Of a stretch of 64,000 nt of DNA, positions 17,342 to 26,069 are shown in pieces; the stretch's first letter is position 1; the number at the start of each line of letters is the position of its first letter. Position numbers and translations under genes: made by a program. The notes beneath the pieces were generated by a model. It saw nothing but the letters and a program-made list of their open reading frames with translations. It did not search any database and had not been told where the DNA came from. Origin of the DNA: an uncultured Clostridia bacterium (GTDB lineage Bacteria; Bacillota; Clostridia; Saccharofermentanales; DTU023); the NCBI GenBank assembly GCA_946220865.1, contig CAMJYM010000002.1:62001-126000 (forward strand). The letters are read 5' to 3'.

Positions 17342-18472
17342 TTATGCGCGTGGCAAACTGAGGAGCATGCAAGTTCCCTCTGCGGAGCTGGTCTCCACCT
17401 GCACGGAGCCGCCATGCAGTCTTGCAATCTCCCAGACGAGGGAGAGGCCGAGACCCACACCGCCATAGTCCCGGCTGCGGGATTGATCCACTCTGAAAAA
17501 AGGCTGAAAAACGCTCTGCTGAAGCTCCGACGGTATGCCTTTGCCGCTGTCTCTCACGCGAATGTCGACTTCTTTTTCCATCGGGACAATGGAGACAAGA
17601 ACGCTCCCATTGGGGCGGTTGTATTTGATGGCATTTTCGCAGAGATTGAAGAGCAGCCGGTAGATCAGGGGATCACTGCCGCTGACGCAGGCGTCGCCCT
17701 CTCTTTCAAGGCTGATTTTATTTTTTTCCGCCAGCGGAGTAAGGTCCGTAAAAATTTCCTCAATCATGGGCAGGAGCTGGATCGTATCTTTACGCTCAAC
17801 ATTCTGAAAATGGCTCATTTCCAGCAGGATACCCGTCATCTGGCTCATCCGTTCGGTCTGCTCCCGCATCAAGCGGAGGAAGTCCCTGCTCTCTTCCGAA
17901 AGATCGGGGTGTTCCGCCGAAAAAAGCTCGATCTGAGCCTGCAACAGGGCCAGCGGGGTACGCAGCTCGTGAGCGGCATTGCCCGTAAACTGGCGTTGCG
18001 CAGCAAAAGCGCGATTCAGGCGCTCCAGCATCTGGTTGAAAGAGCGGCTGAGCTGGCGAAATTCGGGCAGGAGATCTTCGTTAATCTTCATATCACCCAG
18101 ATTATTCAGCTGAACTTTCTCCACCTGAGCGACAAAACTGTGCAAGGGCTTCAAAGCATGCCCGCTGACAAACCAGGCTAATATCCCGCTCAGAACTGTC
18201 ACGACAGCCGTGATGAGCCAAGAGTTCATAAAGAACGAGGTCTGAGCTCCCTGGATAATAATGGTCAGCCCTTCTTCCGTTCCTGTGGCCTCCGGGTCAA
18301 AAAAGGCTGTCTCCCCTTCGTTGGTGTCACTGTAACCTTGAATGGATTTACCAATTCTATCCATGGTGCGAATGCCGGAGAAGCCTAAGAGCAACTGCAT
18401 AGCCACGCAAGTCAGGCAAATCAGCAAGGCGGTCATCAGGGTCATCCGCCACTGCAAAGAAAGTCGCTTCAT
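17342..18472 (-). CDS. Sensor histidine kinase (two membrane spans, HAMP)
   Basis: 376 residues. TM1 at about 10-32, a short extracytoplasmic loop of roughly 45 residues, TM2 at about 84-103, then HAMP, HisKA and HATPase domains. The phosphorylated histidine is H168 in NAAHELRTPLALLQ. The ATP site shows the N box NLCENAIKYNRP, the G1 box VRDSGKGIP and the G2 box GVGLGLSLV. The tiny sensor loop suggests sensing within or at the membrane rather than binding a large ligand. The gene overlaps the response regulator by 4 bp (ATGA), so the two are translationally coupled. It is divergent from the CXXC/NapH/TlpA operon, which is a likely target, though only position supports this. Confidence 0.93.
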   Translation of the reverse strand: MKRLSLQWRMTLMTALLICLTCVAMQLLLGFSGIRTMDRIGKSIQGYSDTNEGETAFFDPEATGTEEGLTIIIQGAQTSFFMNSWLITAVVTVLSGILAWFVSGHALKPLHSFVAQVEKVQLNNLGDMKINEDLLPEFRQLSRSFNQMLERLNRAFAAQRQFTGNAAHELRTPLALLQAQIELFSAEHPDLSEESRDFLRLMREQTERMSQMTGILLEMSHFQNVERKDTIQLLPMIEEIFTDLTPLAEKNKISLEREGDACVSGSDPLIYRLLFNLCENAIKYNRPNGSVLVSIVPMEKEVDIRVRDSGKGIPSELQQSVFQPFFRVDQSRSRDYGGVGLGLSLVWEIARLHGGSVQVETSSAEGTCMLLSLPRA

Positions 18473-19146
18473 GACTCTTCCCCTCCCATGAGATAACCCT
18501 CGCCAATACGATTATGAATCGGATCGTAGCCCAGCGCCGCGCGCAGCTTCTTTCGCAAAGAGGAAATATGCACCCGAATGGAGTTACTGAAATTATCCAC
18601 GCTGTTATCCCAGACATGCTCGATCAGCTCTTCCTGGCTGACAGGACGCCCCTGATGCACCAGCAGGTATTCCAGAATACCTGTTTCCTTGCGGGTGAGC
18701 GAGAGGAGCTTTCCACGTACTGAAGCCGACCTGGCCCGGGTATCAAAGCAAAGCTCTCCGCAGCTCAGCTGCACGCTTTGCTGGGCAAAACGCCGCAGAG
18801 TCAGACTGCGGATACGGGCCTCCAGCTCGGCCAGATGAAAGGGTTTGGCCAGGTAGTCATTGGCACCGGCATCCAACCCTGCCACCTTATCTTCCACCTC
18901 ACTACGGGCAGATAGAATCAGCACCCGCGTCTCCTGGTCGGTCTCCCGCAGAGTCCGCAGGACCGTCATCCCATCCTTCAGCGGCAGGTTGAGATCCAGC
19001 ACAACCAGATCATAGTGTTCGACGTCCAGCAGCTCCAGGGCCGCCTCCCCGTCATAGCAATAATCCACACTATAGGCAAGACGCCGCAGGCTGCGAACAA
19101 TGGTCTCACAAAGTTCGCGTTCATCTTCAACGACTAAGAGATGCAT
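18469..19146 (-). CDS. OmpR/PhoB-family response regulator
   Basis: 225 residues. The receiver domain has the acidic pocket VVEDE, phospho-acceptor D51 in LVVLDLNLP and K101 in YLAKPF. The C-terminal winged helix carries LSLTRKETGILEYLLVHQG and the recognition part NSIRVHISSLRKKL. It would be phosphorylated by the overlapping kinase and bind paired direct repeats near target promoters. The 238-bp region upstream (19147-19384) separates it from the divergent CXXC protein operon and should contain promoters for both. No clear tandem site could be assigned by eye. Confidence 0.94.
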   Translation of the reverse strand: MHLLVVEDERELCETIVRSLRRLAYSVDYCYDGEAALELLDVEHYDLVVLDLNLPLKDGMTVLRTLRETDQETRVLILSARSEVEDKVAGLDAGANDYLAKPFHLAELEARIRSLTLRRFAQQSVQLSCGELCFDTRARSASVRGKLLSLTRKETGILEYLLVHQGRPVSQEELIEHVWDNSVDNFSNSIRVHISSLRKKLRAALGYDPIHNRIGEGYLMGGEES

Positions 19147-19384
19147 GAAAAACCTCGCTCATCGACTTTCGCTCAGGGGCCTGAAAAATCCATAGATTTA
19201 GAACCACGCCGATAAAAACCTGAGCCTTCAAGCTGATCTCTCATCTAAATTTATAAGAGGGTTCTGCTTGTGATTATAACAAAGCTGTCGACGCTCAAGT
19301 AAAAGCTCCATTTTCTTAACAGAAACTTTATGCCCGTTGCGTTAGGATAGGCACAGAAACTGAAAAACAGAAAGGATCACGTAG

Positions 19385-19531
19385 ATGAAGCACGGAAAAA
19401 AAGTAGCGCTGCAGGCGCTACTCCTGGCCATTGGAGTCACCTTCTTATGTCTTGGCGCCCTGCGTGGCGAGACGGCAACGGTTTTAAGCAAAGCCATCAA
19501 ATTATGTTTGGAGTGTGTGGGCATTGGCTAA
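19385..19531 (+). CDS. Small CD1871A-type CXXC-motif membrane protein
   Basis: 48 residues. One hydrophobic span (about residues 7-26) is followed by RGE and then KAIKLCLECVGIG at the C-terminus, with the CXXC pair C41/C44. This matches the pattern of the small CD1871A-family CXXC proteins of Clostridia, usually beside a 4Fe-4S ferredoxin-like membrane protein and a TlpA-like protein, as here. Function is unknown; a membrane-tethered dithiol handing electrons between partners is a reasonable guess. AAAGGA lies 8 bases before the ATG. Its 3' end overlaps the next gene by 8 bp. Confidence 0.8.
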   Translation: MKHGKKVALQALLLAIGVTFLCLGALRGETATVLSKAIKLCLECVGIG

Positions 19532-20453
19532 AAAATTTTCAGGCCTTTCACAGGCGATATCTCGTTCTCGAACCTGGATCCAGGCAGGAGCAACGTTTCT
19601 GACAAATATGCATCTGCCCAATTTTCTCAAAGGGCAACTTTATCAGGGACCAGGCAAAAAACTCTGCGTCCCCGGGCTCAACTGCTATTCCTGCCCTGCA
19701 GCCTCAGGAGCCTGTCCCATCGGAGCCTTTCAGGCGGTGGTCGGATCGTCGAAGTTCAGTTTTTCCTACTATGTCACAGGCTTTCTCATCCTGCTGGGCG
19801 TCTTGCTGGGCCGCTTCATCTGCGGCTTCCTCTGCCCATTCGGCTGGTTTCAGGAGCTGCTGCACAAAATTCCCAGCAAAAAGTTTTCGACCAAAAAGCT
19901 CAAAGCTCTGACCTGGCTAAAATATGCCATTTTACTGCTGATGGTCGTGCTCCTGCCCATGCTTCTGGTGAACGACGTTGGTATGGGCGACCCCTACTTC
20001 TGCAAATACCTCTGCCCCCAAGGCGTGCTGGAGGGAGCCATCCCGCTCTCTTTAGCCAATACAGGCATTCGCTCGGCCCTCGGCTCACTCTTTGCCTGGA
20101 AATTCACCATTCTGCTGACTGTGATTGTCCTGAGCATTCTCTTTTACCGCCCCTTCTGCAAATGGCTTTGCCCGCTGGGCGCCTTTTATGCCCTGCTGAA
20201 CAAAGCCTCACTCTTTCAGATGAAGGTCGACAAAGACCGCTGCATTTCCTGTGGCAAATGCGCCAGGGTCTGCAAGATGGATGTCGACGTGACCAAAACG
20301 CCCAATCACAGCGAGTGCATTCGCTGCGGCATGTGTATCAACGCCTGTCCCACCAACGCCGTTAGTTTTCGCTGTTGTTTTGGTCAGGCTGAAGATAAGC
20401 CCTCGAAGATTAGCCCTCAAAGACAAGTGTCACAGGGACATGAATGTCTATAA
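19524..20453 (+). CDS. NapH-like 4Fe-4S membrane protein
   Basis: 309 residues with about five membrane spans and several cysteine motifs. CYSCPAASGACPIGAFQ lies before TM1; CGFLCPFGWFQELL, YFCKYLCPQGVLEG and FCKWLCPLGAFYALL follow in membrane-proximal loops. The C-terminal soluble part has two full [4Fe-4S] motifs, CISCGKCARVC and CIRCGMCINACP. Such proteins (NapH, RdxA/CcoG and YccM relatives) move electrons across or along the membrane. GTG at 19515 has GGAG only one base before it, whereas TTG at 19524 has it ten bases before, so TTG is chosen. It overlaps the CXXC peptide gene and is followed by the TlpA-like lipoprotein gene, suggesting electrons go to an exported thiol protein. Confidence 0.88.
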   Translation: MAKKFSGLSQAISRSRTWIQAGATFLTNMHLPNFLKGQLYQGPGKKLCVPGLNCYSCPAASGACPIGAFQAVVGSSKFSFSYYVTGFLILLGVLLGRFICGFLCPFGWFQELLHKIPSKKFSTKKLKALTWLKYAILLLMVVLLPMLLVNDVGMGDPYFCKYLCPQGVLEGAIPLSLANTGIRSALGSLFAWKFTILLTVIVLSILFYRPFCKWLCPLGAFYALLNKASLFQMKVDKDRCISCGKCARVCKMDVDVTKTPNHSECIRCGMCINACPTNAVSFRCCFGQAEDKPSKISPQRQVSQGHECL

Positions 20454-20490
20454 AGAAAAGTCATGTACAAAAGAAAAAGGAGTTCTCAAC

Positions 20491-21468
20491 ATGAATACAA
20501 AAAAATTAAGCATCAAAAAAGTCCTCATGCTGCTACTGGCCTTCGTGCTGGTCTTTAATCTGAGCGCCTGCAGCGGAAAAGGCGGAAAAAACGACAGCCA
20601 AAGTGCAAAAGCGAGTGAAGCCCAGGCCGAGCCTAAGAATCTCGACGAGGCCGTGGCCTTGCATAAAGACCTGATGTCCCAGGAAAATGCGATTCTCTCC
20701 ATCAACACCGAACTTTGGGAAAAAGTTTTTATCGAAGCCGACAAAGGCATGGTCATGTCGGAGGATGGCAAAAATTACGGGGATTTTCTGCTGAAAACCA
20801 TTGAGTCCAGTAAGTCTAAATTTAAAGCAGACGAGCTGAAACTGCTGAAGGAAGGCGCAGAAAAAATTCGGGATATCGAAAGTCAATTAACTGTTCTGGA
20901 AGAAAAATTCCCGGAAGTCGCCCGCAAATCTCTGGATAGTGAGATGAGCGTGCCAGCGGACAGTTCTATGAACATTGCCAAGGATCAGGCTGCAGACGAG
21001 TCGCAGAAGTTCCCTGCCTTCGAGGGCAAGGATCTTGATGGAAAAGATGTCAGCAGCGACAAACTCTTCTCCGGCAACGCTGTGACCGTCGTCAACTTCT
21101 GGTTTACCACCTGCAGTCCCTGCGTGGGTGAACTGGGCGATCTGGAGGAATTGAATAAAGAGCTGGCCAAAAAAGGCGGTGCGGTCATAGGCATCAACTC
21201 TTTTACCCTGGACGGCCAGAAAGAAGCGATTAAAGAGGCGAAGGAGCTTCTGTCCAAAAAGGGCGTCAGCTATCAGAACGTGTATTTTGACTCCGACAGC
21301 AAAGCTGGTGAATTTACCGGCAAGGTCTTTGCCTACCCCACCACCTATGTTGTCGACCGCAACGGCAAGATCGTTGGCGAGCCCATCGTAGGAGGCATCA
21401 ACAACAAAGCTCAAAGGGAAAAGCTGCAGTCTCTCATCGACGAGGCCCTGGGAGCGGATAAAAAATAA
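20491..21468 (+). CDS. TlpA-like thioredoxin-fold lipoprotein
   Basis: 325 residues. Signal peptide with lipobox NLSAC (lipidated C27), a polar spacer, a helical region of about 120 residues without recognisable family, then a TlpA/ResA-type domain from about residue 170. The active site is TTCSPC (C208, C211) in VVNFWFTTCSPCVGEL, and the cis-proline region is FAYPTTYVVDRNGKIVGE. It would reduce disulfides on the outer face of the membrane. AAAGGAG lies ten bases before the ATG. As last gene of the CXXC/NapH/TlpA unit it is the probable end point of the electron path. A strong terminator follows at 21585. Confidence 0.9.
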   Translation: MNTKKLSIKKVLMLLLAFVLVFNLSACSGKGGKNDSQSAKASEAQAEPKNLDEAVALHKDLMSQENAILSINTELWEKVFIEADKGMVMSEDGKNYGDFLLKTIESSKSKFKADELKLLKEGAEKIRDIESQLTVLEEKFPEVARKSLDSEMSVPADSSMNIAKDQAADESQKFPAFEGKDLDGKDVSSDKLFSGNAVTVVNFWFTTCSPCVGELGDLEELNKELAKKGGAVIGINSFTLDGQKEAIKEAKELLSKKGVSYQNVYFDSDSKAGEFTGKVFAYPTTYVVDRNGKIVGEPIVGGINNKAQREKLQSLIDEALGADKK

Positions 21469-21584
21469 GGAAAAACAAAGCGAAAGAAAAGCAGGGGCAA
21501 GCGCAAGACAGTGCAGCTATGCCATGCATGGCAGGTTCAACGCTGTTTGACCACCATGCAACCAACTATTCGTTCAAGTTTTTC

Positions 21585-21622
21585 AACAAGTGGCCTGAGT
21601 CCTGCCCAGGCCACTTGTTTTT
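21585..21622 (+). terminator. Strong terminator of the CXXC/NapH/TlpA operon
   Basis: ACAAGTGGCCTG pairs with CAGGCCACTTGT around an eight- to nine-base loop, followed by five T. It lies about 115 bp after the tlpA-like stop. Confidence 0.9.
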
Positions 21623-21747
21623 ATCTCCAAACACGGCTCTCAAGGATAGCAAGACCCAATCTCAAGAACAGCAGAACCGAAGTAAAACAGGGCAAGAAAG
21701 CTGACCAGGGATGAATTCCGGCTTTATGCCCTCTTTCTTGCCCAAGT

Positions 21748-22362
21748 TCAGACCGATTCTGCTTGTGTATCCCGATCTTGACCGGATTTGCGAGGCAAAA
21801 AAATGAAAGCCAGGATCATCAAAATCAGCCAGATGGCGCCAATAATAAAAAGCCAGGGTCTGCGTGCAACAGGAATAAGGAAATAAGCCGCAACTAAAGC
21901 CGCCCCTGCTAAAATTTTCGCAAGAATGGAAAGGCGGGCAAAATGGGGCTTCGAAACAAAGCGGAAAAATTGATGTTTCGCTTTGGCCAATAGCTGAGGC
22001 AGAGGCCAGACTAAAATAAAAAGGGTCGTTAAAATAAGTGCCCAAAGCCAGGCCAAAGGTCGCCACAAACGGCCCCAGATGCTTGCTTCCGTCGGAGTCA
22101 TGCGGGTCCACAGGCGGCGCTGCAAGCCCCAAAAGGTCAGCTCCGGATTCTCACTTTCAGCAGGAGCGCCTGCTGGCTCCGCCACCGGCGTCGTTTCTTC
22201 ACTTTCCATTTGATATTCAATGGCCGGCGGGTCGGAAATCGGGTCAGCCTGAGCCACGGCAGGCACAGATCCTGTCAGGCGGGCGGCCATAGCCAGACTC
22301 AGGACCGCAACGAGCACTTTTTCTTTTTTATTTTTAAGATTCTTGAAATCTACGATATTCAT
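21748..22362 (-). CDS. Hypothetical membrane protein with signal peptide
   Basis: 204 residues, not recognised. A cleavable signal peptide is likely at the N-terminus (KVLVAVLSLAMAARLTG, then AVAQA). A Pro/Glu-rich extracytoplasmic stretch follows (about 40-75), then two or three membrane spans in the C-terminal half (about 105-125 and 148-190) and a charged tail. No catalytic motif is visible. It stands alone on the minus strand between the redox operon and the ABC exporter. The start has only a weak GAAGG eight bases upstream. Confidence 0.6.
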   Translation of the reverse strand: MNIVDFKNLKNKKEKVLVAVLSLAMAARLTGSVPAVAQADPISDPPAIEYQMESEETTPVAEPAGAPAESENPELTFWGLQRRLWTRMTPTEASIWGRLWRPLAWLWALILTTLFILVWPLPQLLAKAKHQFFRFVSKPHFARLSILAKILAGAALVAAYFLIPVARRPWLFIIGAIWLILMILAFIFLPRKSGQDRDTQAESV

Positions 22363-22525
22363 AATGGCTGCCTTCTTTCTTGTTTATTTTTATGCTTATA
22401 TTTTTCTTCTCATATCCAACAGATGGCTTCGTGGTCATAGACGGTGAAGAGTGTATTTTAAGGGACTAAACTCTCTTAGTCCAGCCTGTAGATCTTTTAC
22501 TCAGTTCAGGCCAACTGTTTTCAGT

Positions 22526-23653
22526 TCAGCCCAGCTGATTTAAGCTGCGCGTGCGGCTCACAATCACGGCGAGAAGGAAATAGAGTATGGCGAAGAGGAA
22601 GAGCACTATGGCGTTGCGGGCGAAGTCGATGCCTTCAAGAGCCAGGTTGTAGTAATACAGCGGGAAGAGTTTTGCGACATTTAAAGCCGACGGATTGATG
22701 TAGTCCAAACCCGTCATGGTTCCGGAGATAAAGGCCAGTGCCAGAGGGGCCATGCTGCCAATGGTCGTGTTGAGCGATTCTTTGCTGCTCAGATTGTTGA
22801 CCAGATAGCCCGCAGCCATGGCCACGAAGCAGAGCAGGGCAAAGCAAAGCAGGAAGTGGGCGAAAGCCGCGCCATCTTCGATATGAGGAAAAAAGATAAA
22901 GCTTCCACAGCTGAAAAAGAGAAAGAGAAAGAACGTGAGCAGGGAGAGGCCAAGTATGATCTGACTGTGGTAGCGCCAAGGTCTGAAACTTGAAACAACT
23001 CTGCGGGCACGGTTTTTGCTTTCATTAAAATTGGCAAGACAGAGCGAAAAGCTGGAGATCACAATGCAGAGAATAATGTAACCCGCAAAGCGGAAAAAAA
23101 TTTTAAGCCAGGTTTGCTGGAATTTTTCGTTACGTTGATGACGGCCCACAAAGTGCAGCGTGCTGTTATCGCCGAGAATTTTTGTGACCGCCTGGCTGTC
23201 AATTTTGCCATCCTGCAGCGAGGCGCGGGCAAAGCGAAGATATTTGCTGATTTCCGGTTCAAGTTGCCAGGACGATTGACCCAGGGGATTGCGTACCAGT
23301 TCAACGGCCTTCTCGTTGCGACTCACGTGTTTTTCAAAGTCAGGCAGAATCTTGATGGCGGCTTCAATGCCGGACGAAGTCACAAATTCATAAAGCTCCT
23401 GATCGCTGCCGTCAAAATTGACTGCAATAAAGCGAGAATTCAGATACGCGGCAAAAGCTTTTGAAGCCTCCGTCTGATCCAGATCCTGCACGTGAATACG
23501 AATGGCGTATGGTTCATCAGGATCAAGGCTCGCGGGTTGTGTCGCAGGACTGCTGGCATTCAGAGCGCTGATAAGAAAAAAGATCAGACTGTAGGAGAGG
23601 ATAAGGGGGATACTGCGGCGCAGCAGGCGCAAAAAAGTTTTGAAGATAATCAT
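22526..23653 (-). CDS. ABC-2 type exporter permease (second permease)
   Basis: 375 residues. The architecture is one N-terminal span, a large extracytoplasmic domain (about residues 30-200), then five or six spans, as in ABC-2 permeases of the YhaP/NatB/LnrMN kind. It pairs with the permease encoded just upstream (11 bp apart) and the ATPase at 24795. The three genes form a heterodimeric exporter whose substrate could be a peptide, antibiotic, lipid or sodium. The two permeases share topology but little obvious sequence. Confidence 0.78.
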   Translation of the reverse strand: MIIFKTFLRLLRRSIPLILSYSLIFFLISALNASSPATQPASLDPDEPYAIRIHVQDLDQTEASKAFAAYLNSRFIAVNFDGSDQELYEFVTSSGIEAAIKILPDFEKHVSRNEKAVELVRNPLGQSSWQLEPEISKYLRFARASLQDGKIDSQAVTKILGDNSTLHFVGRHQRNEKFQQTWLKIFFRFAGYIILCIVISSFSLCLANFNESKNRARRVVSSFRPWRYHSQIILGLSLLTFFLFLFFSCGSFIFFPHIEDGAAFAHFLLCFALLCFVAMAAGYLVNNLSSKESLNTTIGSMAPLALAFISGTMTGLDYINPSALNVAKLFPLYYYNLALEGIDFARNAIVLFLFAILYFLLAVIVSRTRSLNQLG

Positions 23654-23664
23654 ACCAGCACCTC

Positions 23665-24795
23665 TTAAAGCTCCTCATAGCGGCTTTTGCCGAGAATCAA
23701 CACGGCCGGAATCAGGAAAAGCAGGGCAAAGGCTGTCATCTTCAGGACAACAGGGAGGGCATCGGCCAGCTTACCCGTCAGGTTAACCCGCGTCAGCCCC
23801 TGACTGAGGATGTTGAGGGGATTCATTTTCAGCAGCCAGGGAGCTCGTCTCTGCAGAGCATTGGGAATGTCCATGCCCATCATGCCGCTGAGAAACGCCA
23901 GTGCGTTAAAAACAAAGATGCCGACCAGGGTCTTGGCCCCCGCACTGATCTTCAAAGTCCCGAAGAAAATGCCCAGGGCAATGCCAAAGAGCCCGCCCAT
24001 GAGAAGGATGACCACACTGGGCAGGAGATAATGAATTAAGTTCAGCCCAAGCCCATATTCGACCAGCAGAAGCTGCAGAATGACGGATAACGCCGTTCCC
24101 ACGAGCGCCATCAGGACACCGGCGATGATGCCCCGTCCTTTGCGCTGCGGGGCAATGACGTTGCGCTGAGCCAGTGTCGACTGATTGGCCTGAAAAAGGC
24201 CGGTCGTTTCGCTTGCGCCGAAATAGCCGTAGAGGGAGAAACAGGCCAGTACCGTGTAAAAGATGCGCTGAAACTCGTCCAGCTCAGCTTTCTCGGTCTG
24301 CAGCATATTTTCGCTGCTCTGGCCGATGACCCGCAGGCGTTCCTGGATTTTGTTCTCAATGGCCTTCTGCCCTTTCAGCACATCTCCCAGCTGAATGCTG
24401 GACGAGACCAGTTGCGAGATTTGTCGATACTCATTGATGACACTGCGGGCGATTTGCTGATCCAGTCCATCCTGGCTGATATCGAGGTCGAGATCCTCTC
24501 TCACAAAAGCGGTGATCTCTTTATTTTCGAGAGCAGACACCGCCTCCTCTTCGCTGAGCAGCTTCAGACTGATCAGATCAAGGCCCTCGTCCATGGCCTG
24601 AAGCCCTTTGAGCTGCGGGTTTTGCGCATCCACACCCAGGACAATATGGTGCTCCTCAACATCCCTGAAACCGGCAAAAGCAAAATTCATGCAGATCATA
24701 AACAGGAGAGGAAAAAAGATCATCCAAAAGATCGTGCTGCGTGCACGGTAAGCGTCCTTCAGGAAAAAAGCGCTGTTGCGCAGAATGCTTTTCAT
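23665..24795 (-). CDS. ABC-2 type exporter permease (first permease)
   Basis: 376 residues with N-terminal span AFFLKDAYRARSTIFWMIFF, an extracytoplasmic domain rich in Glu/Gln/Leu (about 40-185) and a C-terminal block of five or six spans ending near residue 370. This is the ABC-2 membrane topology. Its ATG overlaps the stop of the ATPase gene by one base (TGATG), so translation is coupled. It would form the pore together with the permease at 22526. Confidence 0.8.
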   Translation of the reverse strand: MKSILRNSAFFLKDAYRARSTIFWMIFFPLLFMICMNFAFAGFRDVEEHHIVLGVDAQNPQLKGLQAMDEGLDLISLKLLSEEEAVSALENKEITAFVREDLDLDISQDGLDQQIARSVINEYRQISQLVSSSIQLGDVLKGQKAIENKIQERLRVIGQSSENMLQTEKAELDEFQRIFYTVLACFSLYGYFGASETTGLFQANQSTLAQRNVIAPQRKGRGIIAGVLMALVGTALSVILQLLLVEYGLGLNLIHYLLPSVVILLMGGLFGIALGIFFGTLKISAGAKTLVGIFVFNALAFLSGMMGMDIPNALQRRAPWLLKMNPLNILSQGLTRVNLTGKLADALPVVLKMTAFALLFLIPAVLILGKSRYEEL

Positions 24796-25745
24796 CAGTC
24801 TCTCAGCTCCTTTCCCGTAAGTTCAAGAAAGACATCATTCAGGGTGGGCCGTTCACTGTAGAGCTGAGTGTATTCGAGACCTTGCTCCTGAATGTAGTGC
24901 AGGAGATGGAGCAGATTATTGTTGCTTTTGGCAAATTTCAAGGTATAGCGTGTCTCGCCGCTGCCGGGATCCTTGTCCTCAGAAAATTCCAGCAGCTGCG
25001 GCAGCTGAGAAATTCCTTCGCGGAACGCTTCGCTATTGTGCTGCAGAGAGAGATGGATCTTCTCCGAAGTTTCTATGCTGCTGAGCAGTTCTTCGGTGCT
25101 GCCGCTGACCAGGTTCTTCCCCTTGTCCATGATAATGATGCGGCTGCAGATCTGCTGCGCCTCTTCCAGGTAGTGTGTCGTATACACCACCGTAGTTCCC
25201 TCTGCATTCATTTTCTGGACCTGTTCCAGGATAAAATTGCGGCTTTGGGCATCGACGGCCACCGTAGGTTCGTCAAGAAAGAGCAGCTCAGGCTTGTGGG
25301 CAATGCCGCAGGCGATGTTGAGACGCCGCTTGAGACCTCCGGACAATTTACGAGGATAAAACTTTTCATAACCTTCAAGACCGGTAACGTGAATAGCCTC
25401 ATCAATCAGGCCTTTGCGGCGCTTTTTGTCATCTACATACAAACCGCAGAAATAATCAATATTTTCACGCACCGTCAGATTTTCCATCAGCGCCAGCTCC
25501 TGAGGCACAACGCCGATCCGTGCCTTAATATCCCAGGCATCCGGACGCATCTCCTGGCCAAAAAGTTTAATCTCCCCCTGATCGTATTTAAGCAGGGCAA
25601 GGATACAGTTAATCAGGGTCGTTTTGCCCGAGCCGTTTGGCCCTAGAAGGCCCACAATCTCGCCTTCTTTCACCGTAAAATCGAAGTGATCCAAAGCGAG
25701 CACTTCCTTATACCGTTTGACACATTGGCTGACTTCTATAATCAT
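24795..25745 (-). CDS. ABC exporter ATP-binding protein
   Basis: 316 residues. Walker A GPNGSGKTT (residues 35-43), signature LSGGLKRRLNIACG, Walker B ELLFLDEPTVAVD and the H-loop VVYTTHYLEEAQ are all present. A C-terminal domain of about 85 residues follows the nucleotide-binding domain, as in NatA and drug or linearmycin-type exporters. It is the first gene of a three-gene minus-strand operon with two ABC-2 permeases. A possible promoter lies at 25881-25910. Confidence 0.92.
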   Translation of the reverse strand: MIIEVSQCVKRYKEVLALDHFDFTVKEGEIVGLLGPNGSGKTTLINCILALLKYDQGEIKLFGQEMRPDAWDIKARIGVVPQELALMENLTVRENIDYFCGLYVDDKKRRKGLIDEAIHVTGLEGYEKFYPRKLSGGLKRRLNIACGIAHKPELLFLDEPTVAVDAQSRNFILEQVQKMNAEGTTVVYTTHYLEEAQQICSRIIIMDKGKNLVSGSTEELLSSIETSEKIHLSLQHNSEAFREGISQLPQLLEFSEDKDPGSGETRYTLKFAKSNNNLLHLLHYIQEQGLEYTQLYSERPTLNDVFLELTGKELRD

Positions 25746-26069
25746 GCTTGATTCCTTTCAAAAGGCTCTTAAAAAACTCTCAAAAAGCTTTGCTTTAAAC
25801 GCGCAGGGCTAAGCCTCAGCTCTGCGTTCCCAGAATACCCCTGCGAATGCAGGAGCCTGGACGGCGCAACGATCCAAATCAGTTTAGGTTTACCCTATAA
25901 ATCCAGTCAAGACTCTGAATGTTAAATAAGTTTTAGCCCTTGATAAAAAAGCTCCTGCACGACTGAAATGATCCGTCATGTAAGAGCTAAAGAGCAGGAT
26001 CGTACGCTGGAGAAACCCCAAATGAAACCCTTCAAAGAAGCTGTAAAACCTTTCGCTGCCGTGCTGCTT
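25746..26069. other. Intergenic region upstream of the ABC exporter operon
   Basis: 324 bp without a supported gene. On the minus strand TTGACT (25905-25910) and TAAACT (25881-25886) with an 18-bp spacer form a possible promoter for the ABC operon about 135 bp from its start. No terminator for the TPM gene ending at 26070 could be recognised. Confidence 0.45.
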
